DNA of 64,000 bases from assembly GCA_025920425.1 (NCBI GenBank), contig JAPDLS010000002.1:59425-123424 (forward strand). Direction: 5' to 3'. The DNA is from Candidatus Haiyanarchaeum thermophilum. Its GTDB lineage: Archaea; Nanobdellota; Nanobdellia; JAPDLS01; Haiyanarchaeaceae. The notes below the pieces were generated by a model that saw only the letters and a list, made by a program, of their open reading frames with translations, ran no database searches and was not told the origin of the DNA. Every line of letters begins with the position of its first letter. Position 1 is the stretch's first letter. Position numbers and translations under genes: made by a program. Below, one piece after another: positions 19,046-26,787 of this stretch.

Positions 19046-19542
19046 AGGAATCTCCTCAGGTTAAGGAAGGATTTGATCTCATTCTCAATTCCATAAGTTT
19101 CTTCATAGATCCTCTTCTTATAACCCTCAAGTGTTCCTTTGAAGAAATATCTATCGTAAATTCCTTTAAAGAGTTTCAATAGCGGATGCGTCTCCCAACG
19201 ATCTGCATAATCAGTAACTATAATTCCCTTAAGCTTGATCATCATACTTCCTTCATTCACTTTCACCAAGCTCTCCCCCTTTCTCGCTTCTACTTCTTTC
19301 ATCCTCTCTATTTCTAGATTGATCACGATCTTGAACATAGTATAGTCATCTATCTTCTTAGTGCACCACCACTCCACCTTTACCTTAGTTCCTTCTCCTC
19401 CCTCCTTCTGGGTATACTCCTTTTCCTCTATTCCATATCCTATGGAAATAGCTAAGTCAGCTAGCAGTGAATAGAGCTGTTTGAAATCGAAAACTCCTTC
19501 ATATTTTACTGAAGTTTCCACGATCTTAGCTTCCTCAGCCAT
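19042..19542 (-). CDS. Hypothetical protein, paralog of 18542..19045
   Basis: 166 aa; VEWWCTKKIDDYTMFKI, FFKGTLEGYKKRIYEETYGIENEIKSFLNL. Confidence 0.75.
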   Translation of the reverse strand: MAEEAKIVETSVKYEGVFDFKQLYSLLADLAISIGYGIEEKEYTQKEGGEGTKVKVEWWCTKKIDDYTMFKIVINLEIERMKEVEARKGESLVKVNEGSMMIKLKGIIVTDYADRWETHPLLKLFKGIYDRYFFKGTLEGYKKRIYEETYGIENEIKSFLNLRRFL

Positions 19543-19639
19543 ATAATGCTCTAGATCTTTTTTAGTTTAAAAATTTTCCAAATGCAGGAAATCTTTCAAT
19601 AGGAAAAGTTTAAAAGTATAAAGATGCTTTTTTTGGAAA

Positions 19640-20131
19640 ATGAACAGAAGAGGTATATCTCCCCTCATTGCAACCATTTTGCTTATAGCCATTACAATAG
19701 TAGTGGGAGCATTGATCACTGCTTGGGCAACTACATACATTAGCCAGCAGACTTCAGTTGTAGGAGGAGGAGGGGCAGAGTGTGTGTATGTGGGCTTAAG
19801 TGTCACTAGGTGCAATCTTACCGAATCAGCTCCTAATCGCTTGAGAATAGTTTTAGCAAATACAGGTACAGGTGAAATAAGGAAGGTCATGGCCAGAATT
19901 GAGGCAAATGACGGTACAGCAGTAACAGGCAATGTGACAAATAAAGATATGCCTGGTGAGTTCCTGAAACTAGGTGGACAGGAAGCCAAACCTGCAGACA
20001 TATACCTCAGTGACTTAAGCTCTGGTGTAAATTTTAGTAATTCTAGTAGTTGGAAAGAAATCAAGCTTTGGGTTGATGATCCAAGGTGCCCCACAGTCAC
20101 ATTTACTATTTCACCTGGGATGTGCACGTAG
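19640..20131 (+). CDS. Archaeal pilin/archaellin-type N-terminal domain protein
   Basis: MNRRGISPLIATILLIAITIVVGALITAW. Confidence 0.88.
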   Translation: MNRRGISPLIATILLIAITIVVGALITAWATTYISQQTSVVGGGGAECVYVGLSVTRCNLTESAPNRLRIVLANTGTGEIRKVMARIEANDGTAVTGNVTNKDMPGEFLKLGGQEAKPADIYLSDLSSGVNFSNSSSWKEIKLWVDDPRCPTVTFTISPGMCT

Positions 20132-20153
20132 TAGAGGCTAAGGTTTTTCAGAA

Positions 20154-20885
20154 ATGAGGGCTCTAGCAGTTTGGATCTCATACTTACTTTATTTTGCAGT
20201 TTCAGTAGTAGTAATTGGCCTAGTTCTAGCTGCAGGTATTCCTATGATCACTAGAGCAAGGGAAGTGGCGATCGTAACTTCTGCAAAAAATCAGCTTCAA
20301 AAGATGGCAGAAGCCATAGTTAGTGTCTCAGGGTCAGCTGCTGGAACAGCAGCAGAGTACTCATTTAAGGTGGATGAGGGGATCTTAACTATAAGTTCAG
20401 AGAGGGATGTAATCTATTTTCAAAAAGAAATAGGATTGGGAATAATTGCTCCAAGAACCATAGTAAGGGAGGGATACCTCATAATTAGCAGTGAAGTAGA
20501 TACTTCGGGCTATGAGACTTCTGATGCTCCAAATTGCTGTTACATTCTCGAGAATTCTCACCTCTTGGTTAAATTCTATAAATTCCAGGAGGAATTGAAA
20601 GATGATAACAACGTGATTAAAGAAATATGGTTAAAGGATTTGAATCGAAAATTGAACTTCTCCGGTCTAAACATTTTGGTGGATGATGATGAGAGATCTA
20701 CGAAAGGAGTGATTACCACTTTTTTAGAAATAGGTGGCTCCCTCATCCCCAAAGCTACCCTTATAGAGAGAGTAAATAGCTCAACAGTTTATGGAGGAGT
20801 AGGTTATTGTTATGATGTAAGATACTCTTTAGAGAGCACTACAGATTTCATCATAGTAGAAGTAATTAACTTGACAAAATGCTAA
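20154..20885 (+). CDS. Pilin-like membrane-anchored protein
   Basis: N-terminal TM then extracytoplasmic domain; same strand as the pilin gene. Confidence 0.65.
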   Translation: MRALAVWISYLLYFAVSVVVIGLVLAAGIPMITRAREVAIVTSAKNQLQKMAEAIVSVSGSAAGTAAEYSFKVDEGILTISSERDVIYFQKEIGLGIIAPRTIVREGYLIISSEVDTSGYETSDAPNCCYILENSHLLVKFYKFQEELKDDNNVIKEIWLKDLNRKLNFSGLNILVDDDERSTKGVITTFLEIGGSLIPKATLIERVNSSTVYGGVGYCYDVRYSLESTTDFIIVEVINLTKC

Positions 20886-21250
20886 GAAAATATTATCTCA
20901 TCCCAATAATAATAGCTATTCCCATAGTCCTTCTACTTTCCAGCATTTACCTCTCATCCCAAGCCCCTTCCCCTACTACAGAGGAGAATTGGACTAGACC
21001 CTATACTTTGCTCCTTTTCTACTGCGATAATAGAAGTGTAGAGATAGCTAACAGAGTAATAAGTAGGGAGGAATTCATAGGAAAGATAGAGCTCAATGTT
21101 TCAGATTGGAGAAGTGATCTAGCTAAGAAATATGAAATAAGTGAATGTCCCACTTACATCCTCCTATCTGGAATTACCAGGATCTGGAGTGCAAGTGGAG
21201 GGATAAGTGAGACAGTTCTTTATCAGAAGCTTAAGGAGTTAATTACTTAA
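20879..21250 (+). CDS. Membrane-anchored protein with thioredoxin-like pattern lacking CxxC
   Basis: N-terminal TM; LLLFYCDNRSVE...YEISECPTYILLSG (cis-Pro-like). Confidence 0.55.
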   Translation: MLRKYYLIPIIIAIPIVLLLSSIYLSSQAPSPTTEENWTRPYTLLLFYCDNRSVEIANRVISREEFIGKIELNVSDWRSDLAKKYEISECPTYILLSGITRIWSASGGISETVLYQKLKELIT

Positions 21251-21274
21251 AGCCTTCCAGTCCTAGAGTTATTT

Positions 21275-22765
21275 ATGAGTAGTGAACCTATAGAGAGGAG
21301 GATTTCTTATATAGGGGATAGACTTAGGATAAGCCAATGTAGCCTTTGTGGTAAGGAATATTTTGGGGTCAGGAATTTCTGCAGCAGTTGTGGGAGGAGG
21401 AGCATAGGAAAAATGCAAACTGGAGATCTCTTCTTCGAGGAGGGTACTCTAGAGGAATGCCTTAGGATAGATGAACCCACTAATAAATTCAGGAAATTGG
21501 CTCCCTATTATTATGGGATTATTTCGTTCAGAAATATTAGAATTCCTGGAAGGCTTACAGACATCCTAGATTCAAATGTAGATCCAAACGAACTTGAGGG
21601 AAGGAAAGTGGTACCGAGGTTTAGGGAGAGATATGAAGTAGGTAAGAGAGACATAATTCCTACCTTTTCTCTTGCCTTTACCTTCTCAGACGAGTATTAT
21701 CCATATCAACGTTTCGAAAAAATATGTCCAAGCAAGTATTCTGAGAGGCCAGGAATAGTAGGATTTGCTGCCTATACCTCGAGATTTAGGATCAGAGAGG
21801 GAAATGTGGAAAGATCCGTACCATTTCTAGATGAGAATTCAATTACAGCAGCTGTAGAGGCTGGAAAACTTGCCCTTATCCAGAGCAGGATCCCTAATGA
21901 GCTTATAACTAAAGTTTATGTAGGTTCTGAGTCAAATCCATATGCTGTTAAGCCCATAGCTTCAAAGGTTGCACAAGTGCTTGCTCTGGGAGAGGAAGAT
22001 AAAGATAGTCTTACTCAAGGAGTAGATGCAATAGATACAGAATTTGCCTGTAAGGCAGCCACTAGTATGTTCAAGGATGCAATTGCCCTTTCCAAGTTTG
22101 AAGATAGCTTTACCATGGTAATAGGTACAGATAATTCTCAGGCAGCTCCAAGATATGAGAAGGGAGGGGAGCTAGACTTCTTCGTAGGATTTGGGGCTAC
22201 TGCATTTATCTTTGGAAACAAGGAGGTAGCAGCTGAAATAGAGGACTGGTATTCAGTAACCTCAGACACTCCAGATTTCTGGAGGAGGGATGGGGAAAAA
22301 TATCCAATGCATGGAGGCAGATTTACAGGGGAGCCAGCATATTTTAAGCATATTAAGAAGGCTGCATCAAAACTCATGGAGAAACTTAATCTCAGGCCCC
22401 AAGATGTGAATTACTTTGTCCCCCACCAACCCAATTTACCATTTCCCATGAAAGTAGCTAAAGAACTAGGTTTTAAGGAGGAACAACTTCTTCCAGCATT
22501 ACAAGTGGGTAAGTTTGGAAATACATATTCCAGCAGCTCCCCTCTTGGCTTGGTCGCAGTGCTAGAGAAGGCTAGACCAAATGAGAGGATTTTGCTCGTG
22601 AGCTATGGTTCTGGAGCAGGAAGTGATGCCTACTCCTTCATGACCACCCAGAAGATAGAGGAACTGAAGGGGAGAAATCAATTTACAGTGGAATTACAGG
22701 CTACTAGTCCTTTCAAGCAATTTGTAGATTATCCAACTTATAGAAAGCTAAAGGAAGGCCTATAG
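21275..22765 (+). CDS. Hydroxymethylglutaryl-CoA synthase with N-terminal DUF35 (Zn-ribbon + OB) fusion
   Basis: N-terminal CSLCGKEYFGVRNFCSSCG then OB-like region; HMGCS core GIVGFAAYTSRFRI, FACKAATSMF, HQPNLPFP, GSGAGSDAYSF. Confidence 0.9.
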   Translation: MSSEPIERRISYIGDRLRISQCSLCGKEYFGVRNFCSSCGRRSIGKMQTGDLFFEEGTLEECLRIDEPTNKFRKLAPYYYGIISFRNIRIPGRLTDILDSNVDPNELEGRKVVPRFRERYEVGKRDIIPTFSLAFTFSDEYYPYQRFEKICPSKYSERPGIVGFAAYTSRFRIREGNVERSVPFLDENSITAAVEAGKLALIQSRIPNELITKVYVGSESNPYAVKPIASKVAQVLALGEEDKDSLTQGVDAIDTEFACKAATSMFKDAIALSKFEDSFTMVIGTDNSQAAPRYEKGGELDFFVGFGATAFIFGNKEVAAEIEDWYSVTSDTPDFWRRDGEKYPMHGGRFTGEPAYFKHIKKAASKLMEKLNLRPQDVNYFVPHQPNLPFPMKVAKELGFKEEQLLPALQVGKFGNTYSSSSPLGLVAVLEKARPNERILLVSYGSGAGSDAYSFMTTQKIEELKGRNQFTVELQATSPFKQFVDYPTYRKLKEGL

Positions 22766-23329
22766 CTTCCCCTCAAGCACCTTAACCCAATCTATTTTCA
22801 ACATGAAATATATGATTAGAAGGAGGGCCACAAATGAGGCAATAGTAAATGTGGGATCCTCTGCTACCTTCAAGAGGGCGAAGTAGCTTCTTCCGAAGTA
22901 AGCTATCGTCAAGCCCATGAGGATTTTTCCTAAGATAGAAACTGCCAAGATAGGAATGATAGGATAATTTATCATTCCCAAAGGAATGAAGATGAGATCA
23001 TCTGGTAGAGGGGTAAGGGAGAAGAGGAAAATGAAGAGTAGAGGGTATCTTCTTAGGGCATGCCTCAACTTTTCCATTTTCCTCAATCTTTCTTCACTCA
23101 TCATTCTTCTTCCCAACTTCCCTAGATAATACCCGGTCAATTCTCCAATTCCTGCTCCAGTTCCAGAGGCCAGAGCTAAAAGTATAGGATCAAGCTTAAC
23201 TGAAAATAGGAGTATGAATACTGTATAGGGAATTGGGAGGAGAATGGAAGAGGCTCCAAGGAATGAAATCAGAAACATCCCTACATACCCCAAATTCTCA
23301 ACCAGAGTTGAGAAGAGTTCAGCAATCAT
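22760..23329 (-). CDS. DedA/SNARE-associated (VTT) family membrane protein
   Basis: LASGTGAGIGELTGYYLGKLGRRM..., FLFSLTPLPDDLIFIPLGMINY. Confidence 0.8.
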   Translation of the reverse strand: MIAELFSTLVENLGYVGMFLISFLGASSILLPIPYTVFILLFSVKLDPILLALASGTGAGIGELTGYYLGKLGRRMMSEERLRKMEKLRHALRRYPLLFIFLFSLTPLPDDLIFIPLGMINYPIIPILAVSILGKILMGLTIAYFGRSYFALLKVAEDPTFTIASFVALLLIIYFMLKIDWVKVLEGKL

Positions 23330-23362
23330 TTTAAAGTCGAGGAGGTGCTTATTAATTAAGTT

Positions 23363-23433
23363 AGCCCCGTGGTCTAGTGGTAAGGATGCCGGGCTCTGGA
23401 CCCGGAGACCCTGGTTCGAATCCAGGCGGGGCT
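23363..23433 (+). tRNA. tRNA-Gln (CTG)
   Basis: AGCCCCG...CGGGGCT; anticodon stem-loop CCGGG-CTCTGGA-CCCGG; T-loop TTCGAAT. Confidence 0.92.
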
Positions 23434-23501
23434 ATAAATTTTTGATAGACTTCCGGGAGAGGGAAGTAATCATTTTTTAATCCCTGTTTGTTCCACCTTC
23501 T

Positions 23502-23927
23502 ATGCTGGATCAAATCATCTATTCAATTCTCCTAATCACTGGAGCATTAATTGGAGAGAAAATAGCATCTAAATACCTTGGAGTTCCTAGGGTAAGTTGG
23601 CTCTACTTAGTAGAAATTTTAATTTACATAATTACTGCGATCTCATTACTTTCTGCTATCCAGTTATTTGAGCTTCAGATCCTCTTCCTAATCCCTATCG
23701 GTGCTTATTCAGCCATCTCAGCTAGAGCTGTTACGACCCTCTTCGGGAAATTTTCCCGCTTCTTGAAGCACATGAAGAATGGAGAGAAAGATATCTATGT
23801 GGTACTTGACAATTTATTTGAGAAAATGTTAGCATCTGGATTCAAGAAACAAAAGTGCGAGGAACTTTTGATCTCAGCAGGATTTGACCCTAAGTTAATT
23901 CGGAAGATTTCTCAGAAGTATCCTTAG
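23502..23927 (+). CDS. Membrane protein, hypothetical
   Basis: 141 aa with N-terminal TM segments, charged C-terminus. Confidence 0.6.
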   Translation: MLDQIIYSILLITGALIGEKIASKYLGVPRVSWLYLVEILIYIITAISLLSAIQLFELQILFLIPIGAYSAISARAVTTLFGKFSRFLKHMKNGEKDIYVVLDNLFEKMLASGFKKQKCEELLISAGFDPKLIRKISQKYP

Positions 23928-24474
23928 TCTCTTCCTTACTTTTCTCCACATTTCCAGTAATTATGCTCTTCACCTCCTCGATCTTCCCTTCACTGATATA
24001 CCAGTACCTCCTATTTCCGCTTCTAAAGCTCTTGAGTATTCCTCTAGATTCCATTTGTTCTAGCTTCTTCCTGAGCCCACGAATTGTAATGAGGAAGGGA
24101 ATATTTCTATAGATCCTTCCTGTCTCAATTGCAGTTTCCTGAGAAAATGCAGCCAAGTTGTGAAAGATCTGAAGGAGAAACTTTTCCTCTATCTTAGCTT
24201 CTCTCTCCAGATCCTCCCTATCATATTCCTCCCTCGCCAAATTCTCGATCTCAGTAAGTCTTTTATCAATTTCATTAAACCTCTTCTCGATCTCTCCAAG
24301 TTTATAATTCAGATAATTGATCCACTCCCAAAGGTTTGAAAACTTGGCCTCGATCTGCATGCTTCTTTTCCTAATTTCCTCGATCCCAAGCAATCTTGAG
24401 AGTATCCCCATACAATTTTCAAGAAATTCATCTATTAAATCTTTACTCACAAGTAGGGAGAGGTATGGATTCAT
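23890..24474 (-). CDS. Coiled-coil protein with C-terminal winged helix
   Basis: Start likely at internal Met (MNPYLSLLVSK); LRKKLEQMESRGILKSFRSGNRRYWYISEGKIEEVKSI. Confidence 0.6.
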   Translation of the reverse strand: MNPYLSLLVSKDLIDEFLENCMGILSRLLGIEEIRKRSMQIEAKFSNLWEWINYLNYKLGEIEKRFNEIDKRLTEIENLAREEYDREDLEREAKIEEKFLLQIFHNLAAFSQETAIETGRIYRNIPFLITIRGLRKKLEQMESRGILKSFRSGNRRYWYISEGKIEEVKSIITGNVEKSKEETKDTSEKSSELT

Positions 24475-24820
24475 TAGGAAACAGGAGTTCTGAGTAATTT
24501 CCGAGATGATCTGAAAGAGAGATATTAAATGCATTTCCAAGATCCTGAAAGAAGAACCTAATTTTCTCCCCAAATTTCTCCTCAAGTTTCATCTCCACAA
24601 AGCTTGCATTTCTTGAGATCATGAAACATTGCTTGGCAAAATTTATCCTATCTATCCTCTCCGCCTCTTCTTCGAATAGCTTGCTTAGGAGGAAAACTTC
24701 TCCTCTCAGATAACTGGTTATTACTAATTCAATTTCCGAGAGTTTTAGTATTAGGATCGCAAAGATTGCAAGAATGATTGGAAGTACGGCAATACTCGTG
24801 AAATAACCTTTATTATCCAT
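24443..24820 (-). CDS. Pilin-like single-TM protein
   Basis: MDNKGYFTSIAVLPIILAIFAILILKLSEIELVIT. Confidence 0.6.
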   Translation of the reverse strand: MDNKGYFTSIAVLPIILAIFAILILKLSEIELVITSYLRGEVFLLSKLFEEEAERIDRINFAKQCFMISRNASFVEMKLEEKFGEKIRFFFQDLGNAFNISLSDHLGNYSELLFPNESIPLPTCE

Positions 24821-24858
24821 ATACTAGAATCTTAGATAACTCTTAAAGAAGCTGGTGT

Positions 24859-26787
24859 TTGAAGATGTGTAATTTTTTCATTAGAAATTTGGAAGATGGA
24901 AAGATCTTATATGTGGACTGCGGAAATTGTAAAAATAATGCTAGCCTCTTCAATGGAGATTGCCTTTCCTTCCTAGCTTCAATGTTCTCCAGAGAACCAT
25001 CGCTCCAGAAAGTAGTGCTGGTAAAACAAGATTATAAGAGGATAATTGAGGGGAAAGAAATAACCCAAATCAAGAAGTACCTCAGCCTGCTGCAAAAACT
25101 AAAAGGCCATCTCTGTGAGGAATGCCTCTCTCGCTTTGAAATGAAACCAAGCTATCTCCAACAACTTCTAAATTCCAAATGCAAAGATTGCGATAGGAAA
25201 GCCATCTCCAAGCTGAGCAAACAGATAACTTCCCTTACCGATTCCCTCAACCAGAGCAAGATAAGGCCGAATTTCCTTAGATATTTTATAGAGGAATATG
25301 ATTTGGCTCGATTTGAGATCCTAGAAAATTATGAAGTTAATGGTAGTAAAGTATTCATCCTGAGGAAAGATATGCATTTCCTCTATTATCTCATCCCAGC
25401 TGAGCTCTTTTTGAATGTGGATGAGCTGAGTTTTGTAGAAGCATTATATACCCAGCATATAGAGCCAAAGACTAAGCTCTCGGAGCAGAGGAAGAGAGAG
25501 CTGAGGGAAATCGTGAGGAGGCATACCTCTGGATATGGACTGTTGGAAATAATACTGCGAGATAGGTATGTTCAGGATGTTTTTGTAAATTCTCCCGGAG
25601 ATTCTAAGATCTTCATCAATCATGAGAAATATGGAACATGTAGGACAAACCTCATGATCACTAAGGAAGAGGTGGAAAGGATTTGTACCAAGCTTAGGAT
25701 GCTTTCAGGAAGAGCTTTTGATGAAGCTTCACCAATAATTGATTGTCAGATCAACGAACTCAGTACCAGAGTCTGTGGAATCACAGAACCTCTTACCTTT
25801 CTAGGAATAGGCCTTTCCTTAAGAAAGCATAGACCTACACCCTGGAGCTTGAGCCAATTCATAGAGAATGGAATGCTCTCGAGCTCAGCAGCAGCTCTTC
25901 TTAGCTTTTTAGTTGATTCCCAAGTGAATATCTTGATTACAGGATGTAGAGGCTCTGGAAAGACATCTCTCCTTGGCTCCCTACTAGCTGAAATAAGGCC
26001 CGGAAACAGGATAGTGGTGATTGAGGATACTCCCGAGCTCCCAGTTTCATATTTGAGGAAATGTGGAGCTAACATAGAGCACCTAAGAGTAAGATCTCCG
26101 ATCAGTGATCAAAATTTTGAAGTAAGTGCTGAAAGAGCTGTGAGAACTAGTTTGAGGTTGGGGGAAGGAATTTTGGTGATTGGTGAAGTACGTGGAGGTG
26201 AGGCTAAGGCTCTCTTCGAAGCCATGAGAATTGGAGCTGCCGGAAATTGTGTACTAGGAACAATCCATGGTTTCAATGCATATGATACCTTCGATAGGGT
26301 AGTAAATGACCTAGGAGTTCCCCCAACCAGTTTCAAAGCTACAGATATAGTAGTAGCTTGTTCTATGTTAAGAGAGAAAGAGAGCTATAAGAGGCTTCGC
26401 AAAGTGATCTCTATTTGTGAGGTGAGGAAAGAATGGGAGGAAATACCAGTATTTTATGAGCTTATGGGTCTCAATCGAAAGTATGAGCTAATAATGAATG
26501 ATCTTGGGAGTAGTGAGATCATGAAAAGGATAAGTATCTTAAGGAGAATGAGTTTGAAAGAAGTGATAAGAGCAATAGAATTGAGAAGGAGGATAAAGGA
26601 ATTGATCATAAAATTTTCCCACAAGAGAAGAGATATTCTAGATATCGAGCATACGATCAAACTTAATCATAAATTCTATGAGCTAGTAGAAAAATTTGAT
26701 GGGGCTGAAGTACTCAAGAGATTTAATGAGTTCCTCCATGGATTCCAATGTAAAAATCTAGGAAAATGGTTACTCCCACTTCCATAG
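24859..26787 (+). CDS. Type II/IV secretion ATPase with Cys-rich N-terminus
   Basis: Walker A ILITGCRGSGKTSLLGSL, VVIEDTPELP, GEVRGGEAKALFEAMRIGAAGNCVLGTIHG; N-terminal CGNC...C, CEEC, CKDC. Confidence 0.92.
   Translation: MKMCNFFIRNLEDGKILYVDCGNCKNNASLFNGDCLSFLASMFSREPSLQKVVLVKQDYKRIIEGKEITQIKKYLSLLQKLKGHLCEECLSRFEMKPSYLQQLLNSKCKDCDRKAISKLSKQITSLTDSLNQSKIRPNFLRYFIEEYDLARFEILENYEVNGSKVFILRKDMHFLYYLIPAELFLNVDELSFVEALYTQHIEPKTKLSEQRKRELREIVRRHTSGYGLLEIILRDRYVQDVFVNSPGDSKIFINHEKYGTCRTNLMITKEEVERICTKLRMLSGRAFDEASPIIDCQINELSTRVCGITEPLTFLGIGLSLRKHRPTPWSLSQFIENGMLSSSAAALLSFLVDSQVNILITGCRGSGKTSLLGSLLAEIRPGNRIVVIEDTPELPVSYLRKCGANIEHLRVRSPISDQNFEVSAERAVRTSLRLGEGILVIGEVRGGEAKALFEAMRIGAAGNCVLGTIHGFNAYDTFDRVVNDLGVPPTSFKATDIVVACSMLREKESYKRLRKVISICEVRKEWEEIPVFYELMGLNRKYELIMNDLGSSEIMKRISILRRMSLKEVIRAIELRRRIKELIIKFSHKRRDILDIEHTIKLNHKFYELVEKFDGAEVLKRFNEFLHGFQCKNLGKWLLPLP

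Noticed and set aside
19567-20181. 204-aa minus-strand ORF
   Set aside because: Antisense to a clear archaeal pilin gene; no recognisable motifs.
23890-24585. Full-length 231-aa ORF start overlapping the upstream gene by 143 nt
   Set aside because: Internal Met near 24474 gives a typical short overlap; N-terminal extension considered unlikely.
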